Source of the DNA: Prunella strophiata
Taxonomy: Eukaryota > Chordata > Aves > Passeriformes > Prunellidae
Length of the DNA stretch: 64,000 nt
Reading direction: 5' to 3'
Assembly: GCA_036583965.1 (NCBI GenBank)
Contig: JAZBQD010000017.1
Location: forward strand, 22,850,385-22,914,384
Each line of letters starts with the position of its first letter. Positions within the stretch are counted from its first letter, which is position 1. Under the pieces are notes generated by a model. That model had not been told where the DNA came from. It worked only from the letters and a program-made list of their open reading frames with translations, and did no database searches. Position numbers and translations under genes: made by a program. Below, piece after piece: positions 27,517 to 38,500 of the stretch.

Positions 27517-28962
27517 CCAGGAATTTGGTCCACTGCTTTTCATTTAGAATTTATCTGAAATACAATTAGTTCCTGGAAATGACTAATATATATATTTCAC
27601 CAGAGATGAGTCTGTTCATTGTTGTGTGAGCAGGACCCTTTTCATCAGAGAGTTTCCAGGAAATCTGCAGGGCTCAGCCAGTTTCCACTAGCACAATTTG
27701 CCAGGTGCTCTTGGTTTTCTTCATCTTAAATGCAAGTCTGTGAATGAAATACACTGAGTTGGTGTGTTACCAGTGAACTAATGCTCCCATTTGCGTTAAC
27801 AGTATCGACATCACACACGGGTGCTTATGTAATGTAACGAAGTTGCAAGCTGTAATTGTCTTTGGCTGCTTTCTCAAATCTTGTTCACAGGCTGAAAAAA
27901 GTACTGATGCACCTGAGGTAGGGTCCTGTGGTCCTGAAGTGTGTGTTCTGACTGCCACCATTCAGGTGTCCCTACATCAAGCCTGGCTCTGATCTCCCGA
28001 TTGAATGTATAGGAGTCCAGTGGCTTTTGGCAGCTGGCTGTGGCAGACCACGCTGTGCTGCCTGCAAGAAGCAGTCTGTGAGAAGGGGTGTGGGAATAAG
28101 GTTTGGTTCTTCATTTTTCTTTGCATCACATTCAAATTACAAACCAGTGCCAATGACAAACATCGTTTTTGACTGTCTGCTGCCCAAAGCTGTTCTGCTT
28201 TATTTCTCTTTCTCTTTCAGTGTCATCCTCTTTCCTGTCTTGTTTTTTTCTTAATTCCTGACCTCTCCTAGGGTTTTTTTCTTCCCACCATGCTCTGCAT
28301 ATTTTCTTTTGGAGGTAAAATACTATGTTTCTTTATACTTCTGAATCTGCCTCACAACCCTCCACATTTCTGCACTGCCTGCAGGCTGAGGGACCCAGAT
28401 GGGTAAGCCACACAGACTGGGACTTTCAGCAGTGATTAATTTGTTAGGTCTGATTTAAAAACACATTATGTGTTTTGTACATTGAGAGTTGTTCATGGCC
28501 CTATTGGGAAGGTGTAGTGCTCACATACCCCCTCTTTCCTGTTTTGCACACAGGAAAGATTTGGATTTTGGATTTGGGGCATTGGGTCATCTTCACTGAC
28601 TTCAGGAGAGCAAGTGTATTACCTCTCTCAGTACTCCATGCAGCTCTTACTTTCATGCTCCACTTGCAACCCTGAAATGGGTGATCTGATATCTGGAGAC
28701 ATAGCAGTGCAGTAGAGCAGCTGTCAGCAGCGTGAAGGAGAAAAGATGGAAAGAGAAAAGCAGACTAGCTTTGGGCCTGCATCCCAAGGTGTCTCAAGGC
28801 CTTAATGTCATCTTAGCTGTGAGACAGCATCACATTCCTTCCGCAAGGTGTATCTCAGAAGTAGAGCACTGCCTCAGCATTGTTTTCTGTCCTTGAACCC
28901 ATGGGTGTCCCTGGGTTGGGAGGTTGACTGGAGTCTTAAAATGCAGCTGTATGGTTATCTCT
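27517..28962. other. Intergenic between LTR copies A and B
   Basis: About 1.4 kb of unique-looking sequence. Short ORFs only, with no named feature. Confidence 0.7.
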
Positions 28963-29699
28963 TGTGATGGGTCAGCCCTGGCTGGACACCAGGTGCTCCT
29001 CAAAACTGCTCTGTCATTCTGCTTTTCAGCTGGACAGAGGAGAGAATTCTTGTGGGTTGAGATAAGTATAAGAGATCACTCACTGATTACCATGACAGGC
29101 AAAACAGACTCGACTTGGAGGATAAATCAATTGGATTTATTTCTAATCAAATCAGAGTAGGGTAATAAAAAATAAAACTAAATGCTAAAGAATCACCTTC
29201 CAACCCATGTCTCCCTTTTTCCTGGCCAATTTCTGTACCTCATCCCTGAGAATGCAAGGAGTTGGAGAAGACTGCAGTCAGTTTATCACACATTGTCTCT
29301 GCTGCTCCTTTCTCTGCACTCTTCCCCTTCTCTGGCCTGGATTTCTACAGGGGCTGCAGGTGGATCTCTGCTTTGCTGTGGACTTTTGTGGGTTACAGGA
29401 GAACAGCCTCACCATGGTCTTTACCCTAGGTCCCTGGAATGTCTCTTCCTTATCCTTCACTCACCTTAGTGTCTGAAAAGTTGCTCCTCTCACATATTCT
29501 CACTTGTCTCCCTGGCTCTCCTTTCCTACACAGTAACTTCTACCCCTTCTACTACTCCAGAGGCTCTTCCTCCACTGCTGATGGCCTTGACCAGTGGTGG
29601 CACCACTGGACATGGAGGAAGCTTCTAGAAGCTTGTCATAGAAGCCACCCCTGAAGACTGCTCCCCGCCATGAAAAACTTGCCTTGCAAATGCAGTGCA
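28963..29699 (-). mobile_element. Solo LTR, same ERVL-type family (copy B, internally shortened)
   Basis: On the plus strand the element starts TGTGATGGGTCAGCC and ends near TGCAGTGCA, about 740 bp. It is shorter than copy A because of internal deletion. AATAAA on the minus strand (plus TTTATT 29136-29141), 173 bp before the terminal end, shows that the transcriptional sense is minus. No clear target duplication survives (TCTCT on the left, ACCAT on the right). The ORFs covering it at 29182-29476 are LTR sequence, not genes. Confidence 0.7.
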
Positions 29700-31911
29700 A
29701 CCATCACTGTCTCATTTTCTTACCCAAAACCAACAGCGCTTCATCTCTTGTTGCTGACTCAGTTCAGGGGATGGTTGTGTGTGGGTATGGAGTCAAGTTT
29801 TAAAAACATGTGATCTGTGATTTCCTAGAGGCTTTTTAAACGGAACCATGATGTTCACTGGAGAGAGATGTGCCCAAGCTTCTGTTTCCAAAACTACACA
29901 TACAATTGCATTTCTGAGCCCAAACAAATAATGCTGAAGAACCCATGTTTACACTGCAGAAGCTGTCCAGCTGACATTTTTCAAAGAAATTTCATTTTTA
30001 GATGTGCAAATATGCAGGGATGAGTAGGAAGATGGTCACCATATCCCAGAAAAATCTTAGGATCCTTGAAGACATCTGTAATAAAGCATTTGAAAAACAG
30101 GGATGAGATGCCCTGGAGCAGACAGGAAGACACAAAACTAGCTGGCTATCTCATGAGACATGCACTCTTGCCCCTTCCACAAGCTTGGAGGTGGCTGTGA
30201 TTCATGCAATGATGGCAAGGCTTGAGGAACCACACAGCCAGAGCCCCAGGACAGAGGAGCCTTCTAGTCTCAGACTTATCCATCAGACATCTCAAGCCAC
30301 TGCTACATCCTGGCGGAAGCAATGGTGTAAAGGTCACATCCATGTGTTTCATAAGGAATTCACAGCTGTTTGGCCAACATATATGTGTGGTTTGTGGGTC
30401 CCTCCATATGACCAGGGTGACCACTGACAGATGGTACCCAAGCATGTACCTCACGTGACTACAAGTCACAAGAGTGCCAGTGATGCATTTCTGGCATCTG
30501 TCAGCACCAGTTTTGTCTATTGGAGCACCAGTCAAGGCACTGGCCTTGACTTTTTCGTGTGCTACAGAGGAGCAATGGGTCCCTTTCCACCCTCTCTACA
30601 GCCAGGCTGAACTTCAGCCTCCAACCAGAAGAGGTTTTCAAGTTACTTGGCCATGCCACTTGGCCATGCCACACATGGACCATGGCCCTCACAGTGAAGC
30701 TGTGGTCATTTGCCTAGTGAAGATGCAGGGGAATGTGTGGATCTTCCTTTCATTTTCATGCTCTGCTGGAAAGAGGAACACTGCTGCAGCCAGTGCTGTC
30801 ATACCAACTCCCTGAACTGCTGTAGGACAAAGGATATGACAGTGATTAATGATGCAGGGAGACATAGCTGCTGCTTTTCCTTCCTGTGCTGGACATTTAA
30901 CTCCCCCTCAGCGTGTTGTCATATCCTACAAGATCCTGGAGACAGCCCACCTCCAGAAATCTCCAAATGAAAAAAACCAAACCAATGTTGAGCTGAGAGG
31001 GGAACCTGAACATCTCTATGCATCACATGATTCTCAAAGATAGTTAATGTTTACCACCTTTCTGGTTAATTAACAGGAATCAAATAATTCTGCTTTATTA
31101 CCATGCAATTTCCTCTCATGGCAACTCCAGAATGACTTATGAGACATTTCTGAGAAGTGTGATACTAATTAACAGCCTTGGGGCTCCCCTGGCCTCATGA
31201 GAGATGCTTCTGCATGAGTGCACTACTGCTGCCTGCCACTGGAGACAAATGGGCTGGACACCTGTACCTGGGTGCAGGTGCCCTGCTGCAATGACAGACA
31301 TCAATTTCTTCCCTGACTACCCCGTGTTTGGGGTCTGTACATGGTATTGGAGCAGTGGGGGTTTCTACAGGGGACACCTGGACAGTCCACATGGGCTGGA
31401 GGGCTTCTTCTATGTCATCTGCTTTCTGATAAACACTGGCTTTTCTCACCAGTGTTGCAGCACTGCACCAGGCAAGCACCAGTGTATAGGGATAGATGAG
31501 GCATCCTCTCCTCCAGATAGAGTCCTTCCTGACTGTGGCTTGGGGGAAATTCTTGTCTCAATCAGAAGTTTTTTAAAATGTGGAGGTTTTCTTCAGATTT
31601 TACCCAAATTTGAATTTGAACCTTGATGTGTTGCTCAGCAGGACTCTTCCCTCGAATTTGAGTTGCACAATGATGTCTGTGCTAGACAAGCACTTACAGT
31701 CCTAAGCTTACTCTTTAGGATCAGATACATGTATTTTCCTTTTAAAGCAATTACAGCCCTAGCTTTTCTTCCCAGCAGCTACAAAGCACAGAAACTTAGC
31801 AATAGAAAAAGCAATTAAAATGGAGAAGTATGTTTTTTTTTTTTTTGTTAAGAACTAAAAGAGCCTGCAAGCAGGAAATAGGGTATACAATGTAAAGAAA
31901 AGAAATTAAAC
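29700..31911. other. Intergenic between LTR copy B and the (TG)n tract
   Basis: About 2.2 kb without a recognisable gene or element. A 13-bp tandem duplication (ACTTGGCCATGCC twice) lies at 30645-30670. The ORF at 31204-31626 (+, 140 codons) has no domain I can name and no supporting signals. Confidence 0.65.
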
Positions 31912-31916
31912 TGTGT

Positions 31917-31977
<61 letters not shown>
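31912..31977 (+). repeat. (TG)n microsatellite
   Basis: Sixty-six bases of TG dinucleotides with one interruption near 31921. Likely polymorphic and able to adopt Z-DNA. Confidence 0.95.
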
Positions 31978-31978
<1 letters not shown>

Positions 31979-32688
31979 TCCCAAGCTCAAATTTCAATAG
32001 TTGTGATAGAGGCTACAATAACAGTGTCCAGACACAGAGCTGGTCCAGACAGGCCAATTAAAGTTTCAGAGCCCTCTGAGCTCTTAACAAGATTAAGAAT
32101 TCCCTTGACTAACTTCTCCTTTCAGTATTGGGAGCCAGCTTGCACCAAGAGATTTGGGACACTGTTTTTAGGCTGCAATTCAGCAAAGTGCTGAAACTGG
32201 TAAGTCACTGCTAACACACTTCATTTGGCAGCTGGTGGCCAGGAGTGGGGAGCAAACAGAAAACCAGGGTTTGGCTATTGGGTTTTGGTCTGGACCCAGC
32301 CTAGGCTTCCTTCTCTTAAGAGCGAGGCCTGGTTGGCTGGCTGAGGGAAGTCAAAGGAAGTTTGTTTAAGCAGGTGAAATGGAGAGGATAGGACTGTGAG
32401 GTTACTCTGGGCTGGGCTGTTACTGACAGCTGCTATACCAGCCTTTGTCTTTGGATGACACACACCCACTCAATGGCAGTTGTCACCAATCACCTATTGT
32501 TTCTTGTTCCAAACAATGATGGTGTTTCCAAGAGGACCTGTGTCTTAATTTACATTGACTGGTCACTGGCCTTTTGGGTGTTTCTGCTCAGAGCAGAAGG
32601 AAAGGCTTCTGAACTGCATGTACCCTGCCTTTTTTTTGTGTGCATACCTCTTTTATTGTAGCTGGTTCACATTGCTTTTGTCTCCCAT
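31978..32688. other. Intergenic
   Basis: About 0.7 kb between the (TG)n tract and LTR copy C, with no recognisable feature. Confidence 0.65.
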
Positions 32689-33515
32689 TGTCATGGTTTG
32701 ACTCTGGTCAAATGCCAGGCACCCAAAAGAGTCATTCATTCACCCTCTCTTGCTACAGTTGAGCAGAGGGGAGGGAAAAAGATTAACAAAGGGCTCATGA
32801 ATTGAGATAAGGATTGGGAGAAAAAAACACTCTAAGGGTAAAACAGGTCCAAATTTAAAGGTATAAAGTAAATTTATTATTAGCAGAGTCGAATTATTTA
32901 TTATTATTTATTATTTAGAGAAGGAATTTATTATTAGAGAAAGATAATGAGAAGTGAAAATAAGCCTGTAAAACACCTTTTATCCCCCCACTGAAGTGCA
33001 GGAAGACAGGGCATGGGGGTTTGGTCAGTTAGTTACTCAAGATCTTTTTCTGTTTGCTCAGGGAGAGGAATCTTTTTTCTGCTATGCCATGGAGTCCCTC
33101 CCACAGGCAGTCTTCCCAAAACTGTTGTGCCATGGGTCACTTGTCCATGGGGTGCAGTCTTTTAAGGATAGGCTGCTCGAATTTGGAAGCAAGACTCTCT
33201 CTATCTCTGGAAGCAGGGGCTCTCTCTCTGTTTGGGTCTCCCACTAGACCACAACTTTCTCTGGCAGTCACCTGCTCCAGCGTGAGCACTTTTCCTGTGT
33301 GAGTGGGTCTCTGCAGCCCCATGGGCTTCATGCCTTACAGGGTGCCAGTTTGTTTTGTCACAGTCCTCACCACAGCCTGCAGAGGAATCTCAGCTCCAAC
33401 ACTTGAAGCACCTCCTCCCCTCTTCCCTTCCCACTGGCCTTGGTGTCGCTGTGTTGTTTTCCTTCACATGTCCTCCCTTCCTCCTCTTTTCTGACTAGAA
33501 GAAAAACTGCTGTTC
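32689..33515 (-). mobile_element. ERVL-type LTR copy C, terminal (R-U5 side) part
   Basis: It starts on the plus strand TGTCATGGTTTGACTC, a diverged form of the family terminus. AATAAA on the minus strand (plus TTTATT 32873-32878) lies about 185 bp inside. Collinearity with copies A, B and E continues to about 33515 and then stops. The missing remainder resumes at about 34405 after an unrelated, GC-rich insert, so this copy is interrupted. Confidence 0.7.
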
Positions 33516-33736
33516 ATAGGTACCATTACCAACAAGTTACACTGATTCAAAGATTCTCGCAGGATCCCGCGGTGCTGAGAGGTTGATCTCACCCAGGTTC
33601 CATTGCTGGGAGTTCCTCACCATGCTTGCTCTGCTGGCCAGGCTGCCCCGCTGTCATCATGTGTGCAGTGCTGGCTGCCACAGTGCTGCTGATATCTAAC
33701 GCCTCTCTTCATGCAGGGTGCTGGGAATGGGGAGCT

Positions 33737-33753
33737 CCTGCCCCTGTCCCAGC

Positions 33754-33795
<42 letters not shown>

Positions 33796-33933
33796 CCCAG
33801 TCCCTGTCCCTGTCCCTGCCCCTGTACCTGTCTCTGTCTCTGTCCCTGTCCCAGCCCCTGTCCCTGTCCCTGCTCCTGCCCCTCTCCCTGTCTCTGCCCC
33901 TGTCCCAGCCCCTGTCCCTGTCCCTGTCCCAGC

Positions 33934-33982
<49 letters not shown>

Positions 33983-33987
33983 TCTGC

Positions 33988-34056
<69 letters not shown>

Positions 34057-34155
34057 AGCCCCTGCCCCTGTCTCTGCCCCTGTCCCAGCCCCTGTCCCTG
34101 TCCCTGTCCCAGCCCCTGTCCCTGTCCCTGTCCCAGCCCCTGTCCCTGTCCCTGC

Positions 34156-34221
<66 letters not shown>

Positions 34222-34247
34222 TCCTGTCCCTGTCCCTGTCCCTGTCC
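33737..34247 (+). repeat. Hexamer minisatellite (CCCTGT)n
   Basis: There are 511 bases, about 85 units, of CCCTGT and variants CCCTGC, CCCAGC and CTCTGT. Variant units recur in blocks such as CCCAGCCCCTGTCC. The minus strand is (ACAGGG)n, regularly spaced GGG triplets that fit the G-quadruplex pattern. Because the period is a multiple of three and lacks stops, long ORFs exist in five frames (Pro-Val, Ser-Leu, Cys-Pro, Arg-Asp and Gly-Thr dipeptide repeats). These are artefacts of the repeat. Confidence 0.95.
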
Positions 34248-34331
34248 TCACCCATAGGGTTGGTTGGGGTGGCCAGGCAGGCGAGGCCTGCTGCGGGCGG
34301 CCGTGGCGACACATCACCTCACACCACACTG

Positions 34332-34361
<30 letters not shown>
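34332..34361 (+). repeat. Inverted short array (GGGACA)5
   Basis: Five perfect GGGACA units are the complement of the main CCCTGT array 85 bp to the left. The pair is therefore an inverted repeat. With the preceding GGGG this strand also fits the four-tract G-quadruplex pattern. Confidence 0.9.
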
Positions 34362-34362
<1 letters not shown>

Positions 34363-34404
34363 CTCCCAGCAGCAGCACTTCGCTACCTCTGGAAAAACTG
34401 TGAG

Positions 34405-34593
34405 TGCCCCATTTTGATTTTTTTCTTAAATATATCATCAGAGAAGTGTTACTAACTCTCTAATTGGGCCAGCAGCTTGTCCATCTTCAGAGTCATCAGA
34501 GACTGGCTCTGTCAGACACGGTGGAAGTTTCTAGCCATTTCTCACAGAAGCTATCTCTGTGGCACCATCTGCTACCAAAAACCAGGCTGTGCA
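34405..34593 (-). mobile_element. ERVL-type LTR copy C, remaining 5' (U3) part
   Basis: Family phrases resume here (CTTAAATATATCATCAGAGA and later TTTCTCACAGAAGC and CTACCAAAAACC) in the same order as the ends of copies A, B and E. The copy ends at TGTGCA (34593), or at TATCA (34603) if the overlap with copy D is counted. Sense strand minus. Confidence 0.65.
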
Positions 34594-35568
34594 GCCAGTA
34601 TCAGCTGGCTCCAAGATGGACCTGCCAAGGCCAAGCACTTCAGTGACATGGCAGCACCTCAGTGATAGCATATTTAAGAAGGAAAAAAAAAATGTTATTG
34701 CACAGGAACAATTTTAGCCAAAGAAGAGTAGAGGGAGAATATGTAAGAGAAACAACTCTGCAGACACCAAGGTGAGTGGAGAAGGAGGGGCAGGAAGTGC
34801 TCCAGGCACCAGAGCTGAGGTTCCTCTGCAGCCTGTGGTGCAGACCATGGTGAGGCAGGATGTTCCCCCTGCAGCCCATGGAGGACTGCTGTGGAGCAGC
34901 AAATCCACTTGCAGCTCATGGAGGACCCCATGCTGGAAAAGGTGGATGCTGAAAATACATCATCCACAGGCCTGTGGTAGGAAACCCCTACTCTGGAGAA
35001 AGTTCCTGTAAGGGACCGGCAGACCTGTGGAGAGAGGAGCCAATTCTGGAGCAGGTTTGCTGGCAGGACTTGTGACTCCATGAGGGAGCCACTGGTGGAG
35101 CAGTTCATGAGGAACTGCAGCCCATGGGATGGTCCCACACTAGAGGAGCTAATGGTCTCCCATGGGAGGGATGCCACTGTGCAGCAGGGGAAGGGCTCCT
35201 CTCCCTGAGGAGGAAGCAGTGGCAGAAACAATAAGTGATGAACTGACCATTCCTGGTCTCCCTGCACCAGTGTGGGGTAGGAGGTAGAGATTCAGGAATA
35301 AAGTTAAGTCTGGGAAGGAGGGAGGGGTGTGGGCAAGCTGTTTTAAAGATTTTTTTTACTTTGCATTCTCCTACTCTGATTTTTATTAGTGATATGTTCA
35401 ACTAATTTCCCTAAGTCAGATTTGTTTTGCCCATGGTAGCAACTGATGAGTAATCTCTTTCTGTCTTTTTCTTGACTGATGAACCTTTTTGCCCTGTTCA
35501 TTTGAGAAGTGGAGTACTGGAGTGGCTTTGGTGGGCACCTGGTGTCCAGCCAGGGTCAACCCACCACA
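34594..35568 (+). mobile_element. ERVL-type LTR copy D, inverted relative to copy C
   Basis: This is the same LTR family in the opposite orientation. Text such as GGCTCCAAGATGGACC, GAGGTTCCTCTGCAGCC and GAGAGAGGAGCC reads forward on the plus strand. The element ends GGGTCAACCCACCACA at 35568. The first ~115 bp of a full LTR are missing at the junction with copy C. AATAAA occurs at 35297-35302. ORFs at 34695-35267 (-) and 34772-35011 (+) lie wholly within the LTR and are not genes. Confidence 0.75.
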
Positions 35569-38500
35569 CCCTCTGAGTGGGATGCCTCTTGGAACTTACC
35601 AGCTCTCATGTGTGGGACTCTGGGAACTGTTGCCAAGCTGATACCCCTGCCTCCTTCTTTGCCCATTGAGAAATGCAAAGGCATTTGACATATTTCACTG
35701 AACTTGAGGAGTTTTTTTTAAACAGGCACATGTAACTTTGTACATACTTCTATGTGTCTGTATGTGTGCAGATGTGAATACACCCTATAGCGGGTGTAGA
35801 TTGAATGTTGCCATCTCAATTTTACTGCTATGGTTATAGTACACCCTATTGAATAATTTTGTAAGTATTAAATTAGTCAAGAGGACTAAGGGATACGAAA
35901 TGCTTTAGTTGTAAACTGTTCTAAGTTTGGGCACAGCCACATCTAGGCTTCATCAAGAGTTTAAAAAGAAAGGGGGTCTTCCCTCAACCTTGTTACTCAA
36001 TGGGAAGGTCTCCCTCTTGTCTGTTTGTGTCCCCAGCCTCTTAATTAATTCTAAAGTGATTCTGACACAATTTTCCTTTGTGCTTCATCTAGGTAGTAAA
36101 TGCTAGACTGGAGCCTGCCATTGAACTTTTTTGTGCTTTTACAAATTTATATTAAACCTGCTTTTGCTGATGGTGATTTGTTAAACGACCTAAACCATTC
36201 ACTCATGACAGTGTAAACTCTGAGTTCCCAGTTCACTCAAAATGCACCTGCCCTTTGTCAGCATGGCCTGTCTGTGCTGGGCCCTCAGGACTGAAATAGA
36301 AGCAAAAGAGCAATGTTTGAGTTGCATGCAATTTTCTCCCAAGAGAGCCAGGTCCAGGTCTGGAGAAGTTGAGGCTCCAGTTATTTATTGGCACAGATAG
36401 AAATAAGTGGCCACTAAATACAGAGACCGTAAAAGGTTGCTCTGAAGCATATTTTTGAGAAAACACATCACCTTCCTGCTGTTCAAGATGCATTCGCATT
36501 TTGTCCTACAGAGTCTGCTTCTCCCCTCTCAGGAGCAGATTTGCTTTTTCTTGATTTCTTCTTCCTCATTTTTTTTTCTTAAATATTTGTCACAATTAAG
36601 AGGTTTGCTCATGATGAGAAATAGCCACCTCTCCAAATTGTATACCAAGGTGGAAATTTGAACAGCGATAAAAGGTTAGGGTTTTGAAATAAGAAATGTC
36701 CAGCTAATCCTTCTTTATCTTCATGACAGATGGCCAGAAACCCTCTCCTGTTTTTAGCAATAAAACTTGAGATTTTATTTGTCTGTATTTGATTTGGATT
36801 TGCTCATCCCTCTTAATCAGCTGGCATGGATCTGGTAGCTTGAGTAGAACAGGATTGTTTCCAGAAACTAAGAATCCTTACCAGAAAACCAAAGGAAAAG
36901 GTGTGGCTTTATATTTGGTATGTTAATATCACCTGTTTAGTTGTTGTATACTCTGTTAGCACTAAACAAAATGGGCAAAGATTGGCAAAAATATTAGAAA
37001 TATCCATTGGAACTCCATTTCTTATGTATATCTCTACTGGGGAAGATCTCTGCTGAGTAGGACCTAACCTGATATGACTTCCATGTGACTTCCATGTGAT
37101 TTCATGTGAAACTGCATTAAATGCCCAGTATATATTCCCAGCATTCCTGAATAAGTGGGTATTTTTGGGTGTTTAGTGCTGGACCTGTATTCCAATGTAC
37201 CTGAGGCTTTGGTTGTGCAAGAATCAAATCCAGGAGTAGTTTGATTCCTTTCTCATTTTATAGCAAAGCTTAGTTGCTGGAGTACACATAAGAGATATTA
37301 GGAAGGGGAAGTGCCTATTTTTTCATGCCTTACATCTCCTTTGTACCCAAACTGCCAAATATTACATGCAAATACTAGTTTACTTAGTAGTCTGACCCTT
37401 GAAAAGGCAGCCTCTTGCAGTGAACAGGACTGCTTTACTTGTATGTGTTGGTGGTGTTTTGAATTCTTGCAGTCTGGGAAGGGGGTCTTAGTAGTTTGGA
37501 TTTTGTGCTCAAGACATAATGTTGACAATGGATCTTTAGAGGTGACTCAGTCTTTGTTTTACAGCCCTTAACCAGTGTCAGACTGATTTCAAAATTAGAA
37601 AACATTATGTTGCTCATTCCTTTTGGATTAGGTAGAATAAATGAATTTGCCACCATGACAAGTAACAAGCCCAGCACTTTTCAATACTCTGCAGCACAGA
37701 AGCTGTGCTATTTTACCTGAGTATGCTGTCTTCAGTGCATAGACTCATGGGCAGAGAAGAGCTGCAGAATGTCCTTGAATGTGGATGCATTTGGACAGGC
37801 TGCTCTTCTGCAATTAAACCCCAGCATTTACAAACTACAGCACTTACAAACTTACAAGCAGTCCCTCCTTTGAAGTGCATTTTCTTGATCCCTTTGAAGA
37901 TGAGAGATGAACCTTATTTTCTCCCCAGAAGAGATATGATTGCAGCAGTTTATTGCTAAAGCAAGCTACTGAGGCAGAGTCAGGAAGCTTCCTTAGACTT
38001 GCTAAAGACAGAGGATCCTTGCAGGTCTATGGCACTGCCAGTAAGGGTTTTTTTTGTGAATATTACACCTGAATCCATACAAATTCTTGGCCTGCTTTGT
38101 GTGGGGGAGGGATTACAGGTGAAGAAGAGAAGAAAGCCAGGGAAAGTATCTTGTACCAAATCTTCCCAAGCTTTGGGGAACTTCAGAATTTGCTCCTAAA
38201 TCCAGGTGCCACTTTTTACGCTGCAATTCTGTTTACCTTGTAGCTCCAGAGATGGCATGGCTTGAGCTGGGTGCTCAGGGTTTGGGTTTGTTTTGTAATC
38301 AGAGTAGCTGTCTGAGAGTGGGACCTACAGGGTGCTAAGGACTGACCTGTACAGGGGAGGCTTGCTCAGGTGTCACCGTGAGCAATAACTCTGGTCGCCT
38401 CTGCCAGAATCAAGGACACTACTTCTGGATCCCCTTGCTGCTGGGATTAGCATTGCAGCACAGTGTTGCTCACTCCACCTGATCCCAACTTCCGTGTGTT

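Larger units (their letters stand above)
33516..34404. other. GC-rich insert inside LTR copy C, carrying a minisatellite
   Basis: About 890 bp breaks the collinearity of the LTR. Left and right flanks of the hexamer array share the inverted motif GGGAGCT/AGCTCCC (near 33730 and 34362). I do not recognise the non-repetitive parts (33516-33736 and 34248-34404). They could be a nested retroelement or a filler introduced by rearrangement. The exact insert edges are uncertain by about 20 bases. Confidence 0.5.

Noticed and set aside
31204..31626. 140-codon ORF with Cys/Gly-rich text
   Set aside because: The cysteine spacing fits neither EGF, sushi nor zinc-finger patterns, and no splice or transcription signal surrounds it.
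33617..34417. Overlapping ORFs of 179-263 codons encoding Pro-Val, Ser-Leu, Cys-Pro, Arg-Asp and Gly-Thr dipeptide repeats
   Set aside because: They are open only because the six-base repeat unit contains no stop in these frames. They occur on both strands at once and have no start context or conserved non-repeat part. The Arg-Asp repeat resembles RNA-binding RD proteins only by composition.
34695..35267. 190-codon ORF on the minus strand
   Set aside because: It lies entirely within LTR copy D. LTRs of this family are non-coding, and the frame is not shared intact by the other copies.
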